This document shows, one piece after another, positions 51,567 to 58,583 of a DNA stretch of 64,000 nt. Position 1 is the first letter of the stretch; every line of letters begins with the position of its first letter. The stretch is taken from IMG/VR virus record IMGVR_UViG_3300042015_000154, positions 1-64,000 of that record; one strand, given 5' to 3'. Both the position numbers and the translations under genes were made by a program. The notes below the pieces were generated by a model. It saw nothing but the letters and a program-made list of their open reading frames with translations. It was not told the DNA's origin and made no database searches. Source of the DNA: a virus.

Positions 51567-52085
51567 ATGAACCAGCCCACCACCGACCAGCCCGTGCCGC
51601 CCCGCTACCGCATCGACCACAACCCCAGCCACTCCACCGTTGGCATCGATGCAGTGATGACTTATGCCGGCGGCTCGTACACCGAGGCATACCAGAAGTT
51701 CCGCGCCACCGATGCACTGGAGGGGGAGTACGTCACGATGTCGCAGTGGAACCGTCGCACCTGCGACTACGACGTCATGCACTCCAAGGCAGCCACGATG
51801 CACAAGAAGAACCCCGCCACCCCCGTGATCGAGAAGATGACGGCTCGCCCGGTCACCATCAAGTTCGGAATCCACGTGTCGCTCGAAGGTGACCTCGATG
51901 CGTGCGTCAACCACCCGCCGATCAACGTGCCGGTGACGCTGGAGGCGGTGCTCGAATCCATGAAGAACCTGTGCTTCATCGTCGAGACGGTCGCGCACCT
52001 GCAAGGCAAGGAACGCGAGCTGCTGCCGCAAGCGGAGACGGCGCGCTCTATCATCGCCGCGCTGCAGCCACGGGTGCGGCGGTGA
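51567..52085 (+). CDS. hypothetical early protein, 172 aa
   Basis: No family recognised. The N-terminal half has Tyr/Thr-rich segments. A central strand region (VTIKFGIHVSLEGDLDACVNHPP) and C-terminal helices follow. ACAGGAG precedes the ATG. It heads the module delimited by palindrome copies 6 and 7 but lacks the family motif of its neighbours. Confidence 0.7.
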   Translation: MNQPTTDQPVPPRYRIDHNPSHSTVGIDAVMTYAGGSYTEAYQKFRATDALEGEYVTMSQWNRRTCDYDVMHSKAATMHKKNPATPVIEKMTARPVTIKFGIHVSLEGDLDACVNHPPINVPVTLEAVLESMKNLCFIVETVAHLQGKERELLPQAETARSIIAALQPRVRR

Positions 52086-52088
52086 GTG

Positions 52089-52379
52089 ATGGACAAGGGT
52101 GCATACTTCATCGCGAAGGACGAGATCACGCTGATTGCGATACTCGGACAGGTGCCGGGCGACTGGCTGGTGCGGGAAGTGTCAACGCGTAATGGCGCCG
52201 ACGGATGCCGGTATGCGCGCGCCGATTGCGTGCTCGCACGCGGGTTTCTGTATGGGCGCTTCTATGCAATGCCGGAGCAAGTTGACCAGTGGGAAGTGTT
52301 TTGCAACGACAACCAGTTTGCGGAGGAACCCTGCTACTGCGAGGGCTCGGATCACAGATGTAATCAGGAACACCCATAG
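52089..52379 (+). CDS. DxITxxA/CxxC family member 2, 96 aa
   Basis: Motif KDEITLIAILGQ at residues 10-21, middle ARADC and a C-terminal CYCEGSDHRC. A GTG codon directly before the ATG gives an alternative start. It begins 3 bases after the previous stop. Extra cysteines (total six) suggest a metal site or disulphides. Confidence 0.72.
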   Translation: MDKGAYFIAKDEITLIAILGQVPGDWLVREVSTRNGADGCRYARADCVLARGFLYGRFYAMPEQVDQWEVFCNDNQFAEEPCYCEGSDHRCNQEHP

Positions 52380-52381
52380 TC

Positions 52382-52642
52382 ATGGACCTGCTCACTGCCA
52401 TCGCGCTCGCCCCCTCACAGCCCGACTGCTACGTGCTGGTGTACTGCGCTGCCTTCACCGACGGACCGAAGAATCGCGGCACGTACTACTGTCGGTTGGA
52501 CTGTTTCGAGCGTTTCGGCATCTCGACCTTCGTGACTGATATCGAAGAGTGCGAGTTTGTGCTCGTCAGCGGCGCTGAGAATTTCTACTGTACGTGCGGT
52601 GGGCCAAAGCTGCACCGTTTGGACCAACCCCACCCGAGGTGA
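52382..52642 (+). CDS. DxITxxA/CxxC family member 3, 86 aa
   Basis: Starts directly with MDLLTAIALAP, the shortest N-terminus of the family. Middle YCRLDC and C-terminal YCTCGGPKLH. Begins 2 bases after the previous stop. Function unknown. Confidence 0.72.
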   Translation: MDLLTAIALAPSQPDCYVLVYCAAFTDGPKNRGTYYCRLDCFERFGISTFVTDIEECEFVLVSGAENFYCTCGGPKLHRLDQPHPR

Positions 52643-52645
52643 CTT

Positions 52646-52936
52646 ATGCGCGTTGTAAATGACACCCTGACCGCGATCGCTTTGTCGAACCAGTACCCGG
52701 TGATGGTTGTTGGCGATTTCTCTTACTACGCCACGGTGCACGGTCACTGCGCGCAGAGCATCACGCTTTACGATGGCGACACGATCGCCCTATATACCGA
52801 CTGGCAGGAGTTTCAGCAGGCATACAACGACTTCCTCGCCGACAAGCGATACCGCGGCCTGTCGGACCACTTCATCTGTGTGTACTGCAAGCGGCGGATG
52901 CACGAGCCGACCGAACAGCTCGACCTGATCCGTTAA
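52646..52936 (+). CDS. DxITxxA/CxxC family member 4, 96 aa
   Basis: NDTLTAIALSNQYP near the start, middle VHGHC and a C-terminal ICVYCKRRMHE with a following histidine. Its N-terminal motif is most like member 3 (both LTAIAL), suggesting a recent duplication. Its stop TAA is part of palindrome copy 7. Confidence 0.73.
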   Translation: MRVVNDTLTAIALSNQYPVMVVGDFSYYATVHGHCAQSITLYDGDTIALYTDWQEFQQAYNDFLADKRYRGLSDHFICVYCKRRMHEPTEQLDLIR

Positions 52937-52946
52937 AACGTTTTAA
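52933..52946. promoter_or_regulatory. 14-bp palindrome, copy 7
   Basis: Perfect TTAAAACGTTTTAA including the stop codon of the previous gene (52934-52936). It is 13 bases before the ATG at 52960. Confidence 0.87.
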
Positions 52947-52959
52947 TCCAAGGTGTGCG

Positions 52960-53319
52960 ATGGATATCTCGACGTTCTATCATCGACCACTGGACGAGAT
53001 CACTCTGCTCGCCATCTCTCCCTATATGGACGCAGGCGACTGCATTGAGGTGATCTTCCCCGTCAGCAATAAACCCGTTAGCAAAAAGCGCAAGGGCATG
53101 GTGGTGGCTGGGTACGCTCGCGTGCATGCATGCTGTTACACAGATTTGCGAGAGGGGGTCGCGCCGCGCTCCCCGAGCTACGTGGACCGATTCAACAAGG
53201 CAACGGATAGATCCGGCGCAGAGCTGTTCCTACGAGACGGCAATTACTTTAGAGACGAACGCGACTTCTGCTGCCTGTGCTGGGGCATGATCAATACCAT
53301 TCCGGAGGCAAAATCATGA
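52960..53319 (+). CDS. DxITxxA/CxxC family member 5, 119 aa
   Basis: LDEITLLAISPYMD at residues 11-24, middle ARVHACC and C-terminal FCCLCWG. A Lys/Arg insertion (NKPVSKKRKG) is absent from other members. It heads the longest module, between copy 7 and promoter P2. Confidence 0.72.
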   Translation: MDISTFYHRPLDEITLLAISPYMDAGDCIEVIFPVSNKPVSKKRKGMVVAGYARVHACCYTDLREGVAPRSPSYVDRFNKATDRSGAELFLRDGNYFRDERDFCCLCWGMINTIPEAKS

Positions 53320-53492
53320 GCATCGGTGCCAACAACGAACAGGACTACGAGTCCTCCCTGCGCGAAGAGAACAAGGCCGCGCGTTTCTTCACCGTTCTCC
53401 TGCTGGCGATGTTCGCCGGCGGCGTGATCGGCTACACGTGGGGCGTGGGTGTCGGCGAGCGCAACGCCGTCATCGCATGCTGGAAGCGGTGA
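53316..53492 (+). CDS. 58-aa single-pass membrane protein
   Basis: An acidic N-terminus (MSIGANNEQDYESSLREENK) precedes one membrane helix (about 23-43, FFTVLLLAMFAGGVIGYTWG). ATGA overlap with the previous gene fixes the start. It ends in a GTGA overlap with the next family member. Role unknown. Confidence 0.68.
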   Translation: MSIGANNEQDYESSLREENKAARFFTVLLLAMFAGGVIGYTWGVGVGERNAVIACWKR

Positions 53493-53761
53493 TCATCCGC
53501 GACGAGCTGACGCTGATTGCGCTAGCGCCCACGCTTCCGTCGAACAGCGTGATCCGATTCGTGCTCGACGACGGAGCCGACGACTTCTTTGTTCGCGGGG
53601 ATTGCTATGCGGAAAGGGGGCGGGGGAATGGTGGCATGGCCGACGGACAGGAGATCACGGCCATCGAAATCGGAAACGTGTTTGAGGGGCAGACCTACAG
53701 CCGATTGTGCTTCTGCGGTAGGACGAGCGGAGCGCGGGAACTGAGGGAGTGCGGCCTATGA
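53489..53761 (+). CDS. DxITxxA/CxxC family member 6, 90 aa
   Basis: GTG 53489 overlaps the previous stop (GTGA) and gives M-IIRDELTLIALAP, matching the start of member 7 almost exactly; an ATG at 53477 is an alternative. Middle FVRGDC, C-terminal LCFCGRTSG. Members 6 and 7 share a nearly identical 5' sequence (ATCATCCGCGACGA), so they arose by recent tandem duplication. Confidence 0.75.
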   Translation: MIIRDELTLIALAPTLPSNSVIRFVLDDGADDFFVRGDCYAERGRGNGGMADGQEITAIEIGNVFEGQTYSRLCFCGRTSGARELRECGL

Positions 53762-54027
53762 TCATCCGCGACGAACTGACGCTGATCGCGGTGTGCGGTG
53801 CGCCTGACCTGCGCATCCGCATCACATGGAAAGGGTCGGGCGACTGGAGCCTCGCGCACGGTGAGTGCTGCACCCGCGACCCGCGCAACTGGGCGTCCAT
53901 TATCAGCTACCTCAATAGCAAGGGCACGGTGCTTCGCTCGGTCAAGCGCACCTCACGCGGTAAGATGCGATGCGTGTGGTGCCGCCAGCCCACGGACAAG
54001 CCGTACGATCCCGCTTTGGGGAAGTAA
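53758..54027 (+). CDS. DxITxxA/CxxC family member 7, 89 aa
   Basis: MIIRDELTLIAVCGAPD, middle LAHGECC and C-terminal MRCVWCRQP. The ATG overlaps the previous stop (ATGA). It is the closest relative of member 6 at the N-terminus while the rest has diverged. Confidence 0.76.
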   Translation: MIIRDELTLIAVCGAPDLRIRITWKGSGDWSLAHGECCTRDPRNWASIISYLNSKGTVLRSVKRTSRGKMRCVWCRQPTDKPYDPALGK

Positions 54028-54029
54028 TC

Positions 54030-54329
54030 ATGAAGACACCAAAGCGACAGGTCATGCGCATCCACGACGCGATCACGCTCTATGCGCTGGCCGCCGACCC
54101 GGACGTGCGCATCCGCGTGCAGTGGCTGGGCGGCAAGGTGGGGAGGTGGTCCTACTACCACGGCCCATGCGCAGTTGCAGCCGATGTTGTGCGACTCATC
54201 GACATCAACCCACAACGCGCTAGGCTGCACGCCGTGTGCAAGCAGCAGGATCGTTGGGCGCACTGGCGCGCAACGTGCTCCTATTGCCGCGCTGCGATCA
54301 ACCAGCCCTTCCCCGGAGCCGTGCCATGA
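54030..54329 (+). CDS. DxITxxA/CxxC family member 8, 99 aa
   Basis: RIHDAITLYALAADPDVRIRVQW aligns over a longer stretch with member 7 (AVCGAPDLRIRITW), middle YYHGPC and C-terminal TCSYCRAAI. Start ATG 54030 is 2 bases after the previous stop and ends in an ATGA overlap. Confidence 0.76.
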   Translation: MKTPKRQVMRIHDAITLYALAADPDVRIRVQWLGGKVGRWSYYHGPCAVAADVVRLIDINPQRARLHAVCKQQDRWAHWRATCSYCRAAINQPFPGAVP

Positions 54330-54760
54330 ACACCGAACCGCAACGCTTCCTCGTCCCCGACCTGCTCACGCTGATGGCGGTGTCGTCTGTGTATCCGCGT
54401 GCGTTCGTCGCCCCGGGCGCGACGAGCAAGCAGTTTTACTGCCTGCGAATCCTGATGGCCAGTGACTCGGCGATGGACAACTTCGAGACGTCGCGCCGCA
54501 TTCAGACATGGAGCACCAAGCGCAAGCAGTATGAAGACGTGATCCTGCCTATCATTCTGTACCCGACGTGGCGCGATGCGGACCTGATGGTGAACGAGTC
54601 GGGCAACGTCAAGTGCTACGCTTGCGGCCGCCTGCTGACCCAACACGGAGAAGACGATGGGCGACCAGACGATCGACCGGATGGCTTGGTGCCTCCGCAG
54701 CTACAAGAACGCAACGGCCAAGGGCCTTCCCGTCAGCGAGGACGTAAAGCGTACCGCTGA
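54326..54760 (+). CDS. DxITxxA/CxxC family member 9, 144 aa
   Basis: VPDLLTLMAVSSVYP at residues 10-24 and a CYACGRLLTQHGE zinc-knuckle-like block near 95. Beyond this it continues about 35 residues in a Pro/Arg/Gln-rich tail that overlaps the next gene by 104 bases. The tail is unlike its relatives and may be a frame extension after loss of a stop. Confidence 0.7.
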   Translation: MNTEPQRFLVPDLLTLMAVSSVYPRAFVAPGATSKQFYCLRILMASDSAMDNFETSRRIQTWSTKRKQYEDVILPIILYPTWRDADLMVNESGNVKCYACGRLLTQHGEDDGRPDDRPDGLVPPQLQERNGQGPSRQRGRKAYR

Positions 54761-54842
54761 GCGTGCGCTCGCCGAGTACGACCAGATGCGCGCCGACCAG
54801 CTCGCGCAGACGCAACAGACATCGTTCAAACCGAGGATCTAG
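54657..54842 (+). CDS. small helical protein, 61 aa
   Basis: MGDQTIDRMAWCLRSYKN... is helical and charged, with ribosome site GGAGAAG just upstream. It overlaps the tail of member 9 in another frame. No family recognised. The next frame starts 2 bases after its stop. Confidence 0.6.
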   Translation: MGDQTIDRMAWCLRSYKNATAKGLPVSEDVKRTAERALAEYDQMRADQLAQTQQTSFKPRI

Positions 54843-54844
54843 CC

Positions 54845-54994
54845 ATGCGAGTTGATCCGGTAACACTAGGCTTGCTGGCCGCGGCCGGCATCGCCTTCAT
54901 CTTTCAAGCCGTCGGTCCCGGGCTGTTCTTTGCCTTCTTCGGCGGGCTTGGCCTTTGGTCCGACTGGGAGATGCGTCATGACAAACGTTCTTAG
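54845..54994 (+). CDS. 49-aa membrane protein
   Basis: MRVDPVTLGLLAAAGIAFIF... has one long or two short hydrophobic helices (about 7-38) and a charged end (WEMRHDKRS). It starts 2 bases after the previous stop and overlaps the next gene by 17 bases. Function unknown. Confidence 0.55.
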   Translation: MRVDPVTLGLLAAAGIAFIFQAVGPGLFFAFFGGLGLWSDWEMRHDKRS

Positions 54995-55199
54995 CCTACG
55001 CACGCTGCGCCGCCTCATCCCCGAGCCCGTGCGCCCCTCCAAGCCGTGGCCGCTGCTACCCGGCGCGACGCGCCCCGAAGAGACGCAGGTACGCATGCGC
55101 GCGCAGTCACTGCTGACGGGCGAGCTGATCGGCGGCGCGTGCCCACCCCTGACCTACGAGCAGGCGTGCGACGTGTTGCGCTGGGCGGGTGAGAAATGA
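54978..55199 (+). CDS. hypothetical protein, 73 aa
   Basis: Basic and Pro-rich at the start (RTLRRLIPEPVRPSKPWPLLPG), then a helical end (YEQACDVLRWAGEK). GGGAG precedes ATG 54978. No family recognised. It ends in an ATGA overlap with the 40-residue membrane peptide. Confidence 0.6.
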   Translation: MTNVLSLRTLRRLIPEPVRPSKPWPLLPGATRPEETQVRMRAQSLLTGELIGGACPPLTYEQACDVLRWAGEK

Positions 55200-55318
55200 A
55201 GACCCTCGACGTCCTGATCACCCTGCCGTTCCTCGTGCTCGGATTCGTCTTCGAGTCCTGCTACCGGTCTTTCAAGGCAGGCCGCCTGCTGTGGCGCCGG
55301 TGGGCAAGCGTGGATTGA
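55196..55318 (+). CDS. 40-aa membrane peptide
   Basis: MKTLDVLITLPFLVLGFVFE begins a single hydrophobic helix followed by a basic tail (RSFKAGRLLWRRW). ATGA overlap with the previous gene supports it. Its TGA lies in the -35 box of promoter P2. Confidence 0.55.
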   Translation: MKTLDVLITLPFLVLGFVFESCYRSFKAGRLLWRRWASVD

Positions 55319-55343
55319 CTCTTAACCCCACCTGTGAGACAAT
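55315..55343 (+). promoter_or_regulatory. early promoter P2
   Basis: TTGACT, 17-base spacer (again CTTAACCCCACCT), GACAAT with TG upstream. CCCCACCTGTGAG (55327-55339) and CTCTCAGGTGGGG form an inverted repeat with one mismatch across the -10 box, which looks like an operator. Palindrome copy 8 begins 29 bases after the -10 box, as at P1. Confidence 0.82.
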
Positions 55344-55372
55344 ATGCTCTCAGGTGGGGAGTTCCACCCGGA

Positions 55373-55386
55373 TTAAAACGTTTTAA
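55373..55386. promoter_or_regulatory. 14-bp palindrome, copy 8
   Basis: Perfect TTAAAACGTTTTAA running into the ribosome site AAGGAG. Confidence 0.88.
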
Positions 55387-55398
55387 GGAGTGACCATC

Positions 55399-55788
55399 AT
55401 GCGCGTCATAGAAGAGCAAATGCTGGCGGCAATCGAGGACTACAAGAACTGGAAGTGCCGCAACACAGAAGTCCGCATCGACCCCGTGGTCGGGGGCAGC
55501 GAAGTCGAGGTGTACCTGCATGGACATCTCATCGCCAAGCGCTACTTCTTCGGTAGCGACAAGGCGTACATCGGCGAGTGGGAGATCTGCCTCTGTCGCT
55601 GGAATACACCGACGACCCGCTCGCGCCTGAACGCTATTATCGGCTCGCTGGCGAAGCTCGGACGTCCCGGCCAGTGGCCTAGCGGAGCAGGCGTGTCGAC
55701 GAACCGAGGCGTGATCACTCTGCGCGATGCGCGCGGCGAGACGACGATCGACTCATTCGACTGGCACAAGGTTGTGGTGCGGCTATGA
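55399..55788 (+). CDS. hypothetical early protein, 129 aa
   Basis: First gene of the P2 transcript. Alpha-beta protein with a cysteine/Trp strand (WEICLCRWNTPTTRSRL) and a C-terminal beta segment. No family recognised. ATG 55399 is preferred to the GTG at 55390 because of spacing from AAGGAG. It ends in an ATGA overlap. Confidence 0.68.
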   Translation: MRVIEEQMLAAIEDYKNWKCRNTEVRIDPVVGGSEVEVYLHGHLIAKRYFFGSDKAYIGEWEICLCRWNTPTTRSRLNAIIGSLAKLGRPGQWPSGAGVSTNRGVITLRDARGETTIDSFDWHKVVVRL

Positions 55789-56162
55789 GCTTCGACGGTA
55801 GCATCCAGCTGCCCGCGCTCGACGCGATCACCGTGATCGCCTGTCTCGGGAACTACCCGCTGGAGTCGACGACGGTGAAGTTCACACGCACCGGTATGCA
55901 GTTGTCCAAGGGATGGGTGCGGTACGCCGACGGCCAGACGAACGTGGAGAGCACCCAGTGCCTGAAGTGCGCATGCCTAGCGCGGGTGAGAGATCCGAAT
56001 AGCGACGGCCGCGAGGAATTCCTCCACGCGGTGTTGAATGGCTGGATCATCGTGCACGGGTTCGCACCGAAGTCGGACCTGTTCAAGTGCGCATGCCGCA
56101 TCCTGCCGGACCAGCGACCGCGAGCGAGGGGAACATGGGCCAAACCAACCCACCAGTTCTAG
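55785..56162 (+). CDS. DxITxxA/CxxC family member 10, 125 aa
   Basis: ALDAITVIACLGNYP at residues 11-25, a cysteine pair CLKCACL in the middle and FKCACRIL near the end. Compared with others, the middle motif has become a cysteine cluster. It overlaps member 11 by 28 bases. Confidence 0.74.
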   Translation: MSFDGSIQLPALDAITVIACLGNYPLESTTVKFTRTGMQLSKGWVRYADGQTNVESTQCLKCACLARVRDPNSDGREEFLHAVLNGWIIVHGFAPKSDLFKCACRILPDQRPRARGTWAKPTHQF

Positions 56163-56605
56163 ACCTGATCACGTTCCATGCGCTCAAGGGTGAGGACGCG
56201 GCGGGCTACCGTGTGTTCGCAAAACAGAAAAACCTAGCGCCGGACGTCTGGACGGCGTGGCGCAGCGAGCGCACGTGGTGCCGCGCCTGTGCGATCGTGG
56301 AAGCGGTGTACCGCGCAATTGCAGCGCATTCGCCTACGTTTAGCTGGACCCAGCTAGCTGGGGGAGTATTAGGCAGCGCAATTCACAACAGTGTCAGCTC
56401 GAAGGACATACTGGCCGAACTGGTGGGGGAAGATGACGGCACGAGCCCCTACGTCATCGCGCTGGCCAACCACGGCCGCTGCGACCTGTGCGGCAAGATC
56501 TTCGGCCACTTCCCCACCATCCCGCCGTCGTCGATGCAGATCACCGCGCCCGACCCGCACCGCCACGACACGTGGCGCAAGAAAAACCGCTGGAGGATTC
56601 GATGA
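56135..56605 (+). CDS. DxITxxA/CxxC family member 11, 156 aa
   Basis: VLDLITFHALKGED at residues 8-21, middle WCRACAI and C-terminal RCDLCGKIFGHFP. It is the longest member because of an insertion of about 45 residues (AIAAHSPTFSWTQLAGG...). The ATG at 56135 follows GCGAGGGG. Confidence 0.72.
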   Translation: MGQTNPPVLDLITFHALKGEDAAGYRVFAKQKNLAPDVWTAWRSERTWCRACAIVEAVYRAIAAHSPTFSWTQLAGGVLGSAIHNSVSSKDILAELVGEDDGTSPYVIALANHGRCDLCGKIFGHFPTIPPSSMQITAPDPHRHDTWRKKNRWRIR

Positions 56606-56850
56606 GGTTCAACTACTACCTGATCGCCCACAACCTGCCGCTCGACCCCACACCTCTGCCGGAGCCGAAGGTAGTGGCGTCGATCACGGTGGACCCCGCC
56701 TTCATCGGCAAGCTCAACCCGCACGAGCACCTGAAGGCGCTCGCCGGGAAGATGGGCCTGCTTGACTTCACCATCGAGTCGGCCGAAGCTCAGGACCGCC
56801 CGGGCTACCAGCTCGGCTTGCCGTTCCCGCGCCCGAGGAAGAAGCATTAA
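56602..56850 (+). CDS. hypothetical protein, 82 aa
   Basis: No family recognised. Pro-rich N-terminal half (LPLDPTPLPEPK), then a helix-strand unit. ATGA overlap with member 11. Its TAA falls inside palindrome copy 9. Confidence 0.65.
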   Translation: MRFNYYLIAHNLPLDPTPLPEPKVVASITVDPAFIGKLNPHEHLKALAGKMGLLDFTIESAEAQDRPGYQLGLPFPRPRKKH

Positions 56851-56860
56851 AACGTTTTAA
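56847..56860. promoter_or_regulatory. 14-bp palindrome, copy 9
   Basis: Perfect TTAAAACGTTTTAA including the stop codon of the previous gene (56848-56850), 22 bases before the ATG at 56883. The following CTTGTTCTGGAGAGACCATC closely matches the leader after copy 11. Confidence 0.88.
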
Positions 56861-56882
56861 CCCTTGTTCTGGAGAGACCATC

Positions 56883-57110
56883 ATGACCACGCGCAAGCTG
56901 ACCAAGCCGCAGAAGACTCTCGCCGCTATCATCGAGACCGAGGGTGCAACAATCCTCGCCTTCCGCAAGGCAACCAAACACCTGAAGGTGGACTTCACCT
57001 TCGACCAAGGGCAGAGCGTGCACACGCAGACCCTGCCCTATGGTGACCCCATCGGCTCGCGCTGGGAGGCCAACTTCCGCGCCGCCGTACGCCGCTGTAA
57101 ACCCAACTGA
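56883..57110 (+). CDS. small HicA-fold-like protein, 75 aa
   Basis: The pattern TKHLKVDFTFDQGQSVH ... LPYGDP ... RWEANFRAAVRR resembles small phage proteins with a HicA/dsRBD-like fold (KHYK-type strand followed by a helix with N-x-x-A-x-x-R). HicA family members can be RNases, but the catalytic histidine context is not certain here. Confidence 0.55.
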   Translation: MTTRKLTKPQKTLAAIIETEGATILAFRKATKHLKVDFTFDQGQSVHTQTLPYGDPIGSRWEANFRAAVRRCKPN

Positions 57111-57118
57111 GAGAAGCC

Positions 57119-58225
57119 ATGAACCCGAACCTTCCCGCCGTCGCAGCCTTGCTGACCGACTTCAAACTCACCGATGCGCAAAGTGCACTCTCGGCCGGCA
57201 GCGTGCTGGCTCGTGCCCTCTCCATCTCCATGCAGAACACCGCGCCCTACAACCTGCCGATCGACCAGACCCTGCCGGACAGCGACACGCGTGCCGAAGC
57301 GATCGCGGCCACGGTGCACCCGCACAACATCGCCAGCGCCCTGCTGTCCCTGCGCCATGCCGGTGTCGGCGTGCAGGGTGGCCTGCAGGTGTACGGCCCG
57401 ACCGGCTGGCAGCTGCTCGACCAGCTGGCCATCCCGATGGTGCAGGTGACCCTGCAGGCGGCGCCTCCGGCTCCCGCTCCCGCGCCTGCACCGGCTCCCG
57501 CTCCCGCGCCTGCACCGGCCCCGGCGCCCGCTCCGGCGCCTGCCGCGGCCTCGACCCCGATCGTGGACCCGTCGGCGCTGGTGGCGGCTGCGGTGGCCGG
57601 TGGCGAGCGGCCTATCATCGAAGGCTCGTCGCAGCGCATCACCACGCCGCAGGAGTTCGACGCGGCCCGGCAGGCGCAGGGCCACCCGCCGCTGGCCGGC
57701 GTCGTGAGCGGCTACGAGGCCGCCGTGGCCCCGGTGACCACGCAGGCAGCGCAGCCGGTGACGGTCCCCGCGCCGACCCCGCACGTGACGCACGCGCAGG
57801 CCGTGGCGGCCGCAGCGACGGCCCCGACCGAGGAAGTGGCCGGGCTGCCGGACCCGTCGGTGCTCAACGAGCGCACGGGCAAGAGCGGACGTCCGCAGAA
57901 GTCGCCGTTCGAGAAGAAGGTCGAGAAGCGCTCGAAGGTGGCCGCGCCGCCGTTCTGGTGGGAGTCGCTGCGCTACAGCCTGCCGCGCGTGTTCGTCGAC
58001 CACCCGGCGCAGGCGCTCGACCCCAGCTCCGACGGTGCGGGCCCGGTGCAGGCGTACATGGTCGGCATCGCGATCCTGCAGGAAGCGCTGCGCGCTGCCG
58101 ACGGCACGCTGACGGTCGCCCAGCTGCGTGCGTGGCTGCGCGAGGTGGAGACCGGCGTCACGGCGCTGGACGACTCCGCCGCGATCAACCAGCTCGTCGG
58201 CCACCTGTTCGGCAAGGCCGAGTAA
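57119..58225 (+). CDS. hypothetical protein with Ala-Pro repeat linker, 368 aa
   Basis: An N-terminal domain (1-110), then an almost perfect (Ala-Pro)n linker (about 115-141), a Pro/Ala/Val-rich middle and a helical C-terminal domain (about 275-368). No family recognised. The linker is coded by GC-rich CTCCCGCGCCTGCACCGG-type repeats that could expand or shrink. Such rigid linkers separate two domains. Confidence 0.7.
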   Translation: MNPNLPAVAALLTDFKLTDAQSALSAGSVLARALSISMQNTAPYNLPIDQTLPDSDTRAEAIAATVHPHNIASALLSLRHAGVGVQGGLQVYGPTGWQLLDQLAIPMVQVTLQAAPPAPAPAPAPAPAPAPAPAPAPAPAPAAASTPIVDPSALVAAAVAGGERPIIEGSSQRITTPQEFDAARQAQGHPPLAGVVSGYEAAVAPVTTQAAQPVTVPAPTPHVTHAQAVAAAATAPTEEVAGLPDPSVLNERTGKSGRPQKSPFEKKVEKRSKVAAPPFWWESLRYSLPRVFVDHPAQALDPSSDGAGPVQAYMVGIAILQEALRAADGTLTVAQLRAWLREVETGVTALDDSAAINQLVGHLFGKAE

Positions 58226-58267
58226 GACACACGGGCCACGGACGGCCCCCTTTCCGGAGTCACCCTC

Positions 58268-58498
58268 ATGGACCACATCGCCACCCGCGAGCACTACCTG
58301 CAGCAGCCGCTGACCCAGCAGCTGAAGATCGCCGAGCTGCTGTCGTACCTCGACCAGAACAAACACTCCTGCCGCTGCGTCATGGCAGGCGGTCGCGACT
58401 TCACCGTCATCGTCGGCGCCGGCTACTCCAGCGCCCGTTACTGGGCCGACAAGTTCGATCTCGAACTTCACACGGCGGCAGACGCCCACAGGAGTTGA
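58268..58498 (+). CDS. hypothetical protein, 76 aa
   Basis: No family recognised. Alpha-beta with a Cys pair (HSCRCVMAGGRDFTVIVGAG). CCGGAG precedes the ATG. Its TGA lies within the -35 box of P3. Confidence 0.65.
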   Translation: MDHIATREHYLQQPLTQQLKIAELLSYLDQNKHSCRCVMAGGRDFTVIVGAGYSSARYWADKFDLELHTAADAHRS

Positions 58499-58523
58499 CA
58501 CTTAACCCCACCTGTGCGACAAT
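58495..58523 (+). promoter_or_regulatory. early promoter P3
   Basis: TTGACA, 17-base spacer (CTTAACCCCACCT shared with P1 and P2), GACAAT with TG upstream. Palindrome copy 10 begins 34 bases after the -10 box. No matching right arm GGTGGGG is found here, unlike P2. Confidence 0.82.
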
Positions 58524-58557
58524 ATTCACACTGGATGCAACGTCCAGCCACCAACAA

Positions 58558-58571
58558 TTAAAACGTTTTAA
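58558..58571. promoter_or_regulatory. 14-bp palindrome, copy 10
   Basis: Perfect TTAAAACGTTTTAA running into AAGGA before the ATG of the MoxR-like gene at 58584. Confidence 0.88.
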
Positions 58572-58583
58572 GGAACCAACCTC

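Noticed and set aside
53438-53488. Upstream extension of family member 6
   Set aside because: It lies in the previous gene and is Arg-rich. GTG 53489 gives a start matching member 7 and a GTGA overlap.
58233-58248. Short hairpin GGGCC/GGCCC after the gene ending at 58225
   Set aside because: Only a 5-bp stem and a weak T tract; not enough to call a terminator.
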